Origin: Pontiellaceae bacterium B1224
GTDB taxonomy: Bacteria; Verrucomicrobiota; Kiritimatiellia; Kiritimatiellales; Pontiellaceae
Assembly (NCBI GenBank): GCA_029432815.1
Contig: JAROBA010000014.1
Span: forward strand, 1 to 64,000
Direction: 5' to 3'
Length of the DNA stretch: 64,000 nt
Numbering within the stretch: position 1 is the stretch's first letter; every line of letters begins with the position of its first letter. This document shows, one piece after another, positions 1-8,785 of the stretch. The translations under genes were made by a program, and so were the position numbers. The notes beneath the pieces were generated by a model. That model was given only the letters and a program-made list of their open reading frames with translations, was not told the DNA's origin and searched no databases.

Positions 1-1
1 G

Positions 2-154
2 AGTATTGAAACCAAGCAGATTTCCGATAAGCAATGGAAGTTAATGATACGGATGGAGCCGCAGACCCTGAAAGCAGGGGCCCGGTTAAAGATCCTGACG
101 GATTGCACCTCTCAGCCGGTGTTGGTTATTCCGCTGAGCAGTCGATCCCGATGA
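2..154 (+). CDS. C-terminal end of an unidentified protein (partial)
   Basis: An open frame enters from the left edge and ends at TGA 152-154, giving about 50 residues. The tail, with a Gly-x-x-x-Lys-Ile stretch followed by a strand-like PVLVIPLSS, is reminiscent of the last beta-strands of DUF1573-type Ig-like domains ('...PVITIPVS'). The fragment is too short for a firm assignment. It reads towards cca, which is on the other strand. Confidence 0.4.
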   Translation, partial: SIETKQISDKQWKLMIRMEPQTLKAGARLKILTDCTSQPVLVIPLSSRSR

Positions 155-233
155 ATGGTTGAGCCAATTTTTCGCCCCTTTAAGCAGGTAATAATGGTGA
201 GGCTGTCAATACGCCGGAACTGAAATTCGTAGT

Positions 234-1601
234 CTACTCGGATTCATATGATTTTCGGACCCAGTCGATCAGTGCTTCTTTAGAATTGAACTGATCCTCC
301 ATCTGATGTTCGTAGGCTTCTTTGAGAATTTTACCAATCAGTCGGCCTTCTGTGATGCCCATGGCGATCAGATCGTGTCCCGTGATCCAGGGTTCGGGAA
401 GAATTGGCTCGTCGGCCATTTTCTGTTGGTAACAGCGGACGTAATCGAAATTATCGAGCTTGCTGTGCGAGCCGAGGCAATCCAGTCGGTGCAGTTCCAT
501 TTCCAGATCGAAGGTGGCGGCACCGATCAGCTGCCGTAGTTTGGACGTACGCATTTTTTGCACATCCATGAAGCGCATGTGTCCGGCGATGGCGGCGGTG
601 ATGCTCTTTTTTTCAATGTTTGGAAATTTGAGCCGAATCAGAATCTCTTCGGCCATACGTGCGCTGACCGATGCATGTCCGTCAAAGCGGATGCGGTCTT
701 TTCCATCGGTGCCCGGGCCGATGGATGCCGTTGCCGGCTTGCCGACATCGTGCAACAGAACAGTATAAGCCAGCTCCCGCGGGGAGTAGGCCTGATCGGT
801 TTCCGGGCCCTCTTCGGCCATGAGGTTAAGCATCAGGCAGGTGTGTTCAAAGACATCGCCTTCGGGATGAAACTGCGGGGGTTGTTTTTGTCCAACCGTT
901 GGAAGAAGTTCGGGCAGGGTGTATTGCATCAATCCAAGTTCGTGCAGGTGTTTGAGGGCATCGCCGGGTTTCGCGCTATCGGTCAGCGTGCGGGTCAGCT
1001 CGGCCTCGATTCGTTCGGCGCTTATTTTTTTGATGAGATGCGCCATTTCACGAATAGCGGCTTCGGTATCCGGATCGAGCGTAAATCCCAGATTGTGGGT
1101 AAAGCGTACAGCCCGCAGCATGCGAAGGTGATCTTCCCGAAAACGTTCTGCCGGATCGCCAATGGCAGTAATGATTCGGTTTTTCAGATCTCGTTGGCCG
1201 TGCACATAGTCGTGTAGTTTTTCCTGTACCGGATCGTAGAACATACCGTTGATCGTGAAGTCGCGGCGCAGTGCATCTTCTTTCGCGGCGGAAAACTGGA
1301 TGCTCTCCGGATGGCGGCCGTCGAGCGTTCCGATTTCTTCCCGGAAGGTTGCGACCTCGATCATTTCTTTGCCGTCAATCACGGCAATTACGCCGAAGGC
1401 CTTCCCGATGGGGAGTGTTTTGGGAAACATCGATTCTACCTCTTCGGGTAAGGCATCGGTGGCAACATCATAGTCCTTGGGTTCGCGCCCCAGCAGTTCA
1501 TCGCGTACACAGCCGCCGGCAAAAAGTGCGATATAGCCCTTGTCCTGGAGCTGTTGCACCACGTTGAGGGCGGCGGCTTTTTGCTGGACTATTTTACTCA
1601 T
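234..1601 (-). CDS. cca: CCA-adding tRNA nucleotidyltransferase with HD domain
   Basis: 455 aa, in the normal range for bacterial class II CCA-adding enzymes, which add the 3'-terminal CCA to tRNAs in the cytoplasm. The nucleotidyltransferase signature GGCVRDELLG lies at about residues 29-38, with the metal-binding D-Y-D at 43-45 and RRDFTINGM near residue 112. An HD phosphohydrolase-type domain follows, with FHPEGDVFEH and LLHDVGKP around residues 245-290. A poly(A) polymerase role cannot be excluded from sequence alone. The gene is divergent from dsbD. Two one-mismatch copies of the window-wide palindrome (611-625, 890-904) lie inside it. Confidence 0.92.
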   Translation of the reverse strand: MSKIVQQKAAALNVVQQLQDKGYIALFAGGCVRDELLGREPKDYDVATDALPEEVESMFPKTLPIGKAFGVIAVIDGKEMIEVATFREEIGTLDGRHPESIQFSAAKEDALRRDFTINGMFYDPVQEKLHDYVHGQRDLKNRIITAIGDPAERFREDHLRMLRAVRFTHNLGFTLDPDTEAAIREMAHLIKKISAERIEAELTRTLTDSAKPGDALKHLHELGLMQYTLPELLPTVGQKQPPQFHPEGDVFEHTCLMLNLMAEEGPETDQAYSPRELAYTVLLHDVGKPATASIGPGTDGKDRIRFDGHASVSARMAEEILIRLKFPNIEKKSITAAIAGHMRFMDVQKMRTSKLRQLIGAATFDLEMELHRLDCLGSHSKLDNFDYVRCYQQKMADEPILPEPWITGHDLIAMGITEGRLIGKILKEAYEHQMEDQFNSKEALIDWVRKSYESE

Positions 1602-1678
1602 ATAACCTTTTACCGTTGTTTGAATGAACTATAGTTCCCTTAACGTGTCGAAGGAAACAATAAATAGGAAACCTCTCT

Positions 1679-3250
1679 ATGAAGAAAATGTTCAGTACTG
1701 TTTTGTTGTTCGTTGTTTTTGTCATCACTTCCTTTGGGCAGTTCGGGGATCCGTTCGCCGCTGAGGTCTCGCTGGAAGGCGATCAGATCAAGGTTGATGT
1801 AACGGTTCCGCCGGAACACTATCTGTATGCGGATCAGTTTACGGTGACGGACGCATTGGGCAACGAACAGAAAGCAATCTCTCTGCCGCCGACACAAAGC
1901 ATTGTTGATCCGAACTCCGGAAAATCGAAACCGGTGTTTGCTGAATCTTTCACGGCGCTCTATGCCTGGCAACCAAAGGGTGACGGGGCCGCGGCGGTTC
2001 ATGTGAACTATTGGGGGTGCAACGATCAGGTTTGTTTTATTCCCCAGAATAAAGTGGTCGAATTTTCTGAAACGGTGTCAGTTCCAGAGGTTGAAAGTGT
2101 GGATGCCGGTTCCAGCGATTGGGAAGCGGAACTGGAAAATTTTACGATTTTAAAAGCCCACTCCGGCGGATTGAATGCTGAGGAGTTTCTTGAGTTTATA
2201 GAATTGGATGGTCCAAACGAGCCGGCAGAAATGCTGAGCGGATTCAAACTGTTTCTTAGAGATCCTGTGGCATTTGTGCGCGAGTCCGGTTTGTTTGTTG
2301 CCATTATTTTTATACTGATCGGCGGGCTTGCGCTGAATCTGACCCCCTGTGTGCTTCCTATGATTCCGATCAACCTGGCGATTATCGGAGCCGGAGCTCA
2401 GGCCGGCTCGAAAGGGCGCGGCTTTGCGCTGGGAGCAACCTACGGTCTGGGTATCGCATTGGTCTATGGTTTACTCGGTGTGGGCGTTGTACTGACCGGC
2501 TCGCAGTTTGGAACCATTCAGGCCAATCCCTGGTTTAATCTGGGGATTACCCTCATTTTTGTGGTCTTGGCGCTTGCTATGTTTGATGTATTTCATATCG
2601 ATTTTTCCCGCTTCCAATCCAAAATGGGTGGCGGAGAACAAAAGCAGGGGAGCTTCCTTGTTGCTCTCGGCATGGGCGCTGTTGCTGCGTTGCTGGCCGG
2701 AGCCTGTGTGGCACCGGTAGTGATTGCGGTTCTGCTGCTGGCCACCAATATTTATGAAGCCAACAGCTTTGCCGGGCTTGCGCTTCCGTTTGTTCTCGGG
2801 CTGGGGATGGCGCTGCCATGGCCGTTTGCCGGTGCAGGCCTGTCGTTTCTTCCAAAGCCTGGAAAATGGATGGAGTATGTGAAATATGCCTTCGGGGTCG
2901 GCATCATCTTTTTTGCGCTTTATTACGGGAATATCAGTTACCGCGCATTTAATCCGGCAGAAGTGAAGAGTGGTGTGGATGGGCGGACCAATGAGGGGCT
3001 TGCCGATCGCTTTGCCGCAGCGAGGGCTATAGGCAAGCCAGTAGTGCTCGATTTCACGGCCAGCTGGTGTAAAAACTGCGCAGTAATGGACAAGACGACC
3101 TTCAAAGATGAGATGGTGAAGGCCGCGCTGGAAAACTATGTCCTCATTAAATATGTTGCTGAAAATCCGGATAATCCGAACACAAAAGCGGTTATGCAAT
3201 ATTTCGAAGCGCAGGGCTTGCCCACATTGGTGCTGTTGCAACCGGAGTGA
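1679..3250 (+). CDS. dsbD: DsbD-like thiol:disulfide interchange protein, short C-terminus
   Basis: 523 aa inner-membrane protein expected to carry electrons from cytoplasmic thioredoxin to periplasmic thiols. A signal peptide (1-20) leads to a DsbD-alpha-like periplasmic domain with the Cys pair in GCNDQVCF (near 113 and 118). A CcdA-like multi-pass membrane region (about 200-420) contains LNLTPCVLPM. A thioredoxin domain has W-C-K-N-C at 463-467. The protein stops at GLPTLVLLQPE, right after the cis-Pro strand, so the last strands and helix of a normal thioredoxin fold are missing. The second copy of this 3' end (4363-4612) has a stop at the same codon, so the short end seems to be ancestral. 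Start chosen at ATG 1679, behind a weak purine-rich stretch. Confidence 0.88.
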   Translation: MKKMFSTVLLFVVFVITSFGQFGDPFAAEVSLEGDQIKVDVTVPPEHYLYADQFTVTDALGNEQKAISLPPTQSIVDPNSGKSKPVFAESFTALYAWQPKGDGAAAVHVNYWGCNDQVCFIPQNKVVEFSETVSVPEVESVDAGSSDWEAELENFTILKAHSGGLNAEEFLEFIELDGPNEPAEMLSGFKLFLRDPVAFVRESGLFVAIIFILIGGLALNLTPCVLPMIPINLAIIGAGAQAGSKGRGFALGATYGLGIALVYGLLGVGVVLTGSQFGTIQANPWFNLGITLIFVVLALAMFDVFHIDFSRFQSKMGGGEQKQGSFLVALGMGAVAALLAGACVAPVVIAVLLLATNIYEANSFAGLALPFVLGLGMALPWPFAGAGLSFLPKPGKWMEYVKYAFGVGIIFFALYYGNISYRAFNPAEVKSGVDGRTNEGLADRFAAARAIGKPVVLDFTASWCKNCAVMDKTTFKDEMVKAALENYVLIKYVAENPDNPNTKAVMQYFEAQGLPTLVLLQPE

Positions 3251-3308
3251 AGGCTGTCTCTGTTTGGGTCCGATAGATACAGGCTGGTTCTGAACGGTTG
3301 GAGGGATG

Positions 3309-3995
3309 TTAATCCTCGAACAGGAAGTCGCGATACAGATCACTGCGCTTCTGCATATCCTGGATCTTCGTTTCCATCTCTCGGGCGTTCGTTCCTGTGG
3401 CCGAGAGATGGTCTGAAAGCCAGTCGACATATAGTTCCTGCACATCCGTCGGCAGGAATTGTCCGGTCTTTTTGAACCAGTTCATTCCGTCATAGACGAA
3501 CAGCGCCTTTGAATATTCGTTCTCATAGGCGGCCTTCTCCGCGTTGGTGGACGGGCTGGCACTCTTTAAGTCGGAGAGCATGCGCTTATGCACTGAAATC
3601 AACTTCTGTTTCACGGCAGGTGTAAGGGTATAAGCACCCGTCATGCGTCGTTTCATATAGGCTTTTACTACCTGCTCGTAGGATGGATAAAGGTGGCCTA
3701 CGTTTTCGCCATTAATGTTCTCGAATTGGTCGATCCATACGATTTGTCCCAATACCATGTCCTTTAGAATCGCTTTTGGCTCGGAGCCTCCCAGCAAAAC
3801 CTTCGACCGATTGTCAGTGATGTATTCAATTTTCTCCAGATTGGCCACACGCATCTGGACGCCGTTCTTGCTGCCCGTGCCTTTACTGAGTTGCACCACA
3901 ATTGTGTTGTAACTCAATACATTCGTCACCAAGTACCACTCGGCTCGTACCGAAATACCAACCACCATCATCATTGTCAAAATTACCGCTTTCAT
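3309..3995 (-). CDS. Secreted hypothetical protein, possibly degenerate SNase-like fold
   Basis: 228 aa with an N-terminal signal peptide ending near VRA-E. The first 110 residues alternate strand-like segments in an order recalling staphylococcal-nuclease domains: a VTNVLSYNTIVVQL start, VQMRVANLEKIE, then a Lys/Leu helix with LGQIVWIDQ and NGENVGHLYPS. An Arg corresponding to the second catalytic Arg of that family is not obvious, so nuclease activity is doubtful. The rest (120-228) is helical and charged. It lies in the accessory stretch between dsbD and the clpX/dsbD junction. The nuclease-fold idea is inference; otherwise the function is unknown. Confidence 0.6.
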   Translation of the reverse strand: MKAVILTMMMVVGISVRAEWYLVTNVLSYNTIVVQLSKGTGSKNGVQMRVANLEKIEYITDNRSKVLLGGSEPKAILKDMVLGQIVWIDQFENINGENVGHLYPSYEQVVKAYMKRRMTGAYTLTPAVKQKLISVHKRMLSDLKSASPSTNAEKAAYENEYSKALFVYDGMNWFKKTGQFLPTDVQELYVDWLSDHLSATGTNAREMETKIQDMQKRSDLYRDFLFED

Positions 3996-4306
3996 CTATG
4001 TCCTCAAATTTTAAATCGAATGTGAAAAACATTGTTAAGAAGACGCGATTCAAACAAAATACCTGACAAAGAAATATAATAAATGATCGCGTGACGGGGT
4101 CGGTGCGCGAAGTACTTTTCTAAAGCTTACGATAGAGAACGAGAGCAAGTTCGCAAAAATAAAAAGACATGTCCTGCTTGTGCGTGCGGTCACTGAGGCC
4201 AGCTGGAGCATTTCACAAATGAGATACCTCTGGCCTTTTTGAATCGAGGCTTTTTTCATTTCCATCCACCTTCACCGAGGCTATGGCGGACAGGATGGAT
4301 TGGAAT
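3996..4306. other. Non-coding stretch with a clpX downstream-region copy
   Basis: No gene is seen here. Bases 4243-4272 (a cgaggcttttttcat core and the bases after it) match the clpX downstream region at about 9874-9903, including one half of its terminator. The other hairpin arm has decayed. The rest is A/T-rich and holds nothing recognisable. Confidence 0.7.
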
Positions 4307-4357
4307 TTAGGCTGATTTCTTTTCGGTCTCGACGAGCTTGAGGCCTTCCAGCGGATG
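4307..4357 (-). pseudogene. clpX: clpX 3'-end fragment (second copy)
   Basis: On the minus strand this encodes [16 protein letters not shown] plus a TAA stop, identical in protein to the last 16 residues of ClpX encoded at 9914 onward. The bases differ at two places, both synonymous (His CAT/CAC and Thr ACC/ACT). The homology stops at 4357, and the dsbD fragment begins a few bases later. There is no start codon or upstream coding part, so it is a relic. Confidence 0.85.
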
Positions 4358-4362
4358 CGGGT

Positions 4363-4612
4363 CTTGCCGATCGCTTTGCCGCAGCGAGGGCTATAGGCAA
4401 GCCCGTAGTGCTCGGTTTCACGGCCAGCTGGTGTAAAAATTGTGCGGTAATGGATAAGACAACCTTCAAGGATGAGATGGTGAAGGCCGCGCTGGAAAAC
4501 TATGTCCTCATTAAATATGTTGCTGAAAATCCGGATAATCCGAACAAAAGCGGTTATGCAATATTTCGAAGCGCAGGGCTTGCCCACGCTAGTGCTGCTG
4601 CAACCGAATTAA
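4363..4612 (+). pseudogene. dsbD: dsbD 3'-end fragment (second copy, frameshifted)
   Basis: About 94% identical to 3000-3250, the thioredoxin-domain end of dsbD, including the W-C-K-N-C codons and a stop at the same codon position (TAA instead of TGA). Eleven of the substitutions are synonymous. One, Asp to Gly before FTASW, is not, and the last codon differs. A 2-base deletion near 4545 breaks the frame. It lacks the upstream 440 codons. An ATG at 4408 opens a frame of about 100 codons, but only through the frameshift, so a functional product is unlikely. Confidence 0.88.
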
Positions 4613-4732
4613 CGGCTTCCCTTTACGCGAAGGACGCATTGTCTAGCGAAAATAGTTTTAGGGCGGAAGCGGTTGAGCGCAATCGATATTTCATACAAAA
4701 GTATCCTGCATAGTGTTTTAACGCAGCCAGCT

Positions 4733-7081
4733 CTATTGCTGTGTTTTGATCACATCAATCGCATCCACCTGCCATTCATCGCCGGTGCGGGTTTTTACGG
4801 TCAGTTCAATGTCGCCTGCTGTGGTTGCGGCGGGCTGGACATACATCACCAGCGATGTGAGGCACTGACCTTCAGTGAAGACGAGGTCCGGCCAGCTGTT
4901 GCGATTGTCGTCGCCGACGATCTGGTCGCCGCGATCAAGAAAGTCGCCGTCGCCGTTGGCATCAATAGCGAGAAGCTCCCCCGACGTCGCATCATAGGTT
5001 TCAATGCGCATGGAGGAGGAGGCCTCGACGGTAAAGTCGACGGTTGCCTGCTGATCTGCATGGGTGCGCTGGATCATGTGATGGATCGGAATGAGATAAT
5101 ACGGGTTATCCTGCAGTTCGTGGGCATCCACCACTGCGGTGCGTTTGCCCGTTTCCGCGGTCCGGTATTCCCAGGTGCCGGAAACGCCGGCTTGTGATTT
5201 CCCTGCGGGAATCCAGTGACAGCCTACTTTTGCACCTTCGCCATTTTCTAGAGGAAGGCCAAATATATCGATGATGCAGGAGGCACCCGCTTCTAATATA
5301 TAATCCTTTGACAGCTGAACAGTTTCGAATGTGGGGCTGGCATTGACGGTGAGCCATTGTTCGTTACGCCAGTCGGGTTGGTCGAGAGCGCCCGACAGCT
5401 GGATGGTACCTGGTTGGGGAATGGCCGCCGCATTGTGGAGATAGAAGCGGCCGTAGGCAGCCTGCTCCGGCAGTGCGGCCGACAGGCTTAGGCGCGGTTG
5501 AATATCGATGGCCGGAAGGATAGTCGCGCTGATGCTGATATCCGCGCTGATGCTGGTATCCGCTTCAGAGGTGTCGGTGGGTTGCGATTTTGTCTCAGTG
5601 ATTTCCACCTCACTCACCGCAGCCGGTCCGGCGGTAATCGCTTCGTCTTCTATCCGTTGCTGCATATCGGCGAGATGGTCGCGGTTGTCGCTGATTCGTT
5701 TGGGCAGGCTCATGGCCCGGGCGAGCCGTAGCGCTTCCTGCTGGATGCGGATGGCCTCTTGATATCGACCTTTCATCATCAGGAACTGCGCATATTTTTC
5801 ATAGAGCGGCAGTTCCTCAAATTTGTTGCCCGCCCGGCGCGCATTTTCCAGTGCCAGAATGAGCCACTCTTCCAGCTCTGGGCGCACGGCTCCGTCGGTC
5901 AGTGCCAGATCGATGGCGGTATTGAGCATTCTTACCCAATGGTACGGATTCACATCCTGCGCCATTTCAGCCATGAGGGCATCGAGCATTTCCCATGCTT
6001 CCTGTGTTTGGCCAAGGGCGTGATAGACGCGGATTCTGTTTTGAGATGCCTTTAGTGCGGAAGAGCGGCTGAACCATCCGTGTTCGGCAACCGCTTTTTC
6101 AGCTTGGTCGACCAGTATCAGGTCGTCCTCGCTCAGCTCTCCGAGTTGGATGCGGATGGCGGCCAAGTCACTTTTTGAACGGAGGATATCCCTTTCTTCC
6201 GATCTGTAATAATCTTCAGCTTTGGCAACATAGGTACGCAGGTATTGGGCCGCCTCGTCGGGATACCCGTGCAATAGCATCAGTGCTGCCATTCGTTCGC
6301 GCGACTCGTAGGAGACTACGGCTGCGACCTCCCCGCGATTATAGTTATTGCCTTTCAGATATTCATCCGCGTAGCGGATACACCAATCGCTGAGTTCCGC
6401 AGCTTTGACCCAGTCCCCTGATTCCAGTGAGGTGTCAGCAATGCCGCTGAGAACATATATGTAAGGATAGTCGATGAAATCCTCTCTGGTTCTGGTGGTC
6501 GGTTCCTGGTAGCGCATCGGCAGTTCGTGCTCATAGATGGCGGAAGTGCGCCTGCGCGCTTCTGGAAGAAAAGAAACGATGGGTCCGAGATCGGAATAGG
6601 TATTGCCGCTAGTATCCAATCCCTTTTGTGTAATCAGGAAGAGTTCTTCCTCTAGTCGAAGTGCGCGTGCCTGAGCAACTCTCCCAACCTCGCTATTTTG
6701 GTGAATTATATTATCGAGCAGGCAATATTTTCCGGAGGGCAATCGGAGGGCATATTCAGGATGGCTACTCAGGTCACGATCCCATAGATATTGAAAAATT
6801 GCCAAGCCCCATTCTTCGTCGGCCTTTCCGGTTCCCATCTGGGCTTCGTACCAAATGAAGGAATAGAAAAAATAGGTGTCGTTAAATTGGCGCTCGGCCA
6901 ATTGATAGATACGCTCAATCTCTTCCAGTGCCGCTTCGGGCCCCTGCGTTTTGTGGAGTTCCAGCACGAGGGGCATATATTGGTCACAAAAAGCCTGCTG
7001 CTTAGGATTTCTTTTTCCTTGAGCCGGGAGAAAAGAGGTCAGTGTCAACAGAGCGACAGAAATCATCGTGATGGGCTTCAT
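4733..7081 (-). CDS. Secreted TPR-rich protein with C-terminal beta domain
   Basis: 782 aa. A signal peptide ends near LPAQG. Residues about 25-480 are helical with TPR-like repeats, the clearest being GRYQEAIRIQQEALRLARAM near 440. A Thr/Ser/Ile-rich linker with repeated DISISA-type units (about 500-530) leads to a beta-rich C-terminus. There, residues 690-740 contain a DANGDGDFLDRGDQ run that looks like a calcium-binding loop. It is probably an exported or surface scaffold protein. Its start codon overlaps the stop of the upstream gene (ATGA), so the two are translationally coupled. No family was recognised. Confidence 0.75.
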   Translation of the reverse strand: MKPITMISVALLTLTSFLPAQGKRNPKQQAFCDQYMPLVLELHKTQGPEAALEEIERIYQLAERQFNDTYFFYSFIWYEAQMGTGKADEEWGLAIFQYLWDRDLSSHPEYALRLPSGKYCLLDNIIHQNSEVGRVAQARALRLEEELFLITQKGLDTSGNTYSDLGPIVSFLPEARRRTSAIYEHELPMRYQEPTTRTREDFIDYPYIYVLSGIADTSLESGDWVKAAELSDWCIRYADEYLKGNNYNRGEVAAVVSYESRERMAALMLLHGYPDEAAQYLRTYVAKAEDYYRSEERDILRSKSDLAAIRIQLGELSEDDLILVDQAEKAVAEHGWFSRSSALKASQNRIRVYHALGQTQEAWEMLDALMAEMAQDVNPYHWVRMLNTAIDLALTDGAVRPELEEWLILALENARRAGNKFEELPLYEKYAQFLMMKGRYQEAIRIQQEALRLARAMSLPKRISDNRDHLADMQQRIEDEAITAGPAAVSEVEITETKSQPTDTSEADTSISADISISATILPAIDIQPRLSLSAALPEQAAYGRFYLHNAAAIPQPGTIQLSGALDQPDWRNEQWLTVNASPTFETVQLSKDYILEAGASCIIDIFGLPLENGEGAKVGCHWIPAGKSQAGVSGTWEYRTAETGKRTAVVDAHELQDNPYYLIPIHHMIQRTHADQQATVDFTVEASSSMRIETYDATSGELLAIDANGDGDFLDRGDQIVGDDNRNSWPDLVFTEGQCLTSLVMYVQPAATTAGDIELTVKTRTGDEWQVDAIDVIKTQQ

Positions 7082-8277
7082 TGCGAGGCTCCTTTTAATT
7101 CAGATTGTCTAATAAGTTTATTCCGTTGCTCCTGCAAAATCTTGACGGGATCTTCACCGATCAGTCGAAGTCCGCGGAAGGCGACATAATCACTTGTATT
7201 GTTATGGCGTTTCACCGCAATGATTTCGGAGTACATGGCTTTGGCCGTCTCCGATTCATTTTTTAGTCGGAACAATTCCCCAACATAAGCTCCGTTAAAA
7301 TCTGACCTTGTCCGGCCACAGGTATCAAAGAGAACTTGCAACTGGGTTTTTACCTCGTGTGAAAGGTTCCCGGCCAGGTTGGCTTGAATATATAGATCAA
7401 CGAAAGCTTTGGCATTTCTACGGTTCTGGTTGGGATTCGGAAAGCGCGGCCAGCGCTCGACAATATCCTGAAGAATTTGATCTCGGCGTTGCATCCATCC
7501 CTTTTCTTCGCAGAGCAATGCGGCGTGTAAGCCGAACCATGGATCGTTCGACTGTTTCAGCCCCCAGTCCATCAACGAAACTGCGGCATCATAATCTTCT
7601 CGGATCAAGGCAATGCTCATGCATCGGGCTCGGTTGATGACTTTGCCCTGCCTGTGCATTTCATAATAGTAGTCGAGCAGTTGATTGGACCATTCGGAAG
7701 GGGTTGCGTTAAATGCCAGAATGTAGTTGGAAATTGCATCATGCAGATTGAAAACTGCATTCTGTTCCATCCACTCCAGTCCGCGCTGGGTATGGCCCAA
7801 GGCTCCATTGAGCCAGGCGGCCTGGTTGTATGCCCAGACATATCCGCGCATGGCTGCGGCTTCTGCATAAGGCAGCGCTTTTTCCCATTCGCCTTGGTTG
7901 ATAAAGTGCTCGGCAATATCGCGGTTGGTAACGGCATCTTTATAACGGTCGAACGGAAGGTCGAGGCGCTGCTCCATGGTTTTTAGCCAGCTCTCTTCAT
8001 CGCCTTGTGAAAGGTACAGTTGGGCCAATGCCGTCAGATTTTCTGTGCTCGGTTTGAGCTTGATAGATTGCTCGTAAACGATTTGAGCCTGCTCCGGTTT
8101 GCCTTCTTGGGTAAAGCGATTGCCCAGCCGGTATAGGGCTTCGGGGTCAGCCTCAACGGTTTGTTTGGGAATGAGAAAATCCTGCTGTATTTGTGCGCTG
8201 GTGGTGGGCGCCGAGCAGAGCGTAATAATCAGGCTCATAGCGACGGCCTGGTAGACTGGTATAGAAGGTTTGTTCAT
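7078..8277 (-). CDS. Secreted TPR-repeat protein
   Basis: 399 aa from the preferred start at 8277, which gives a clean signal peptide (MNKPSIPVYQ...TSAQ). An upstream in-frame ATG at 8322 would add 15 residues in front of it. Residues 40-330 are TPR-like helices: ALYRLGNRFTQEGKPEQAQI, the following AQLYLSQGDEE, and WEKALPYAEAAAMRGY. It forms a two-gene operon with the downstream TPR protein through a 4-base overlap. Both belong to the dsbD-clpX accessory island. The specific function is unknown; partner binding in the periplasm is a guess from the repeats. Confidence 0.75.
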   Translation of the reverse strand: MNKPSIPVYQAVAMSLIITLCSAPTTSAQIQQDFLIPKQTVEADPEALYRLGNRFTQEGKPEQAQIVYEQSIKLKPSTENLTALAQLYLSQGDEESWLKTMEQRLDLPFDRYKDAVTNRDIAEHFINQGEWEKALPYAEAAAMRGYVWAYNQAAWLNGALGHTQRGLEWMEQNAVFNLHDAISNYILAFNATPSEWSNQLLDYYYEMHRQGKVINRARCMSIALIREDYDAAVSLMDWGLKQSNDPWFGLHAALLCEEKGWMQRRDQILQDIVERWPRFPNPNQNRRNAKAFVDLYIQANLAGNLSHEVKTQLQVLFDTCGRTRSDFNGAYVGELFRLKNESETAKAMYSEIIAVKRHNNTSDYVAFRGLRLIGEDPVKILQEQRNKLIRQSELKGASQ

Positions 8278-8322
8278 GGAATTCCCTAATTTTTGATTCT
8301 TATATTGTAGTGCATAAAACAT

Positions 8323-8785
8323 GAAGGCTCAAGAAAACTTCAAAAAATGATGGTATTAACCTAGATTCGGGAATGGCCAAGTTTACTGTAGCCACAAGAT
8401 TTTAAAACCGCAGATGTAGTTGCCTACCTCTAGGGTTTAAAAGCACAGTGTTGTGGTGAAATCGGTCACCCGAAGGGTGAAAATGAAGGAAACAAAAAGA
8501 CGAATCCCTGTAGGTGTGAAGTGTGGTTTGGGATAGATGCCGGTATCATTGAATAAAACACCGTTTCCTTCATTTTCATTCCCGGATCTAGGATTAATTT
8601 ACTGGCGCATGGAGATGAACGGATGGGATAGTCTAATTTCGTAAACTGAAAAAATAACCGCTTTCAAAATGCTTGAGTTTTCTTTTTTATTATTTATAAA
8701 AGATGTCAATAATGTTTTCGATAAATTTAGGCTTACAAAAAAAGTATACAGCGGACAAGATATTTTCTTCATAATTGAGGAAACA
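8323..8785. other. Non-coding stretch with a long inverted repeat
   Basis: No supported gene. It holds a perfect 16-bp inverted repeat (8478-8493 and 8563-8578) and an A/T-rich segment (8640-8780) just before the beta-helix pseudogene. Only shadow-like short ORFs occur. Confidence 0.6.
8478..8578. repeat. 16-bp perfect inverted repeat with 69-bp loop
   Basis: TGAAAATGAAGGAAAC at 8478-8493 is matched by its exact reverse complement at 8563-8578. The arms lie between two accessory genes on opposite strands and bound 69 bp with no coding content. It could be a small non-autonomous element or a folded RNA. No flanking direct repeat was identified. Confidence 0.7.

Noticed and set aside
4243-4612. 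Simple decayed intragenomic duplication of dsbD
   Set aside because: A decaying pseudogene copy would gather replacement and synonymous changes alike; here nearly all differences are synonymous and a clpX end is joined to it in the tandem-junction order.
4408-4713. 101-codon frame in the dsbD relic as a small thioredoxin-like gene
   Set aside because: Starts inside the thioredoxin domain and continues only through a 2-base deletion into unrelated sequence; best seen as a pseudogene.
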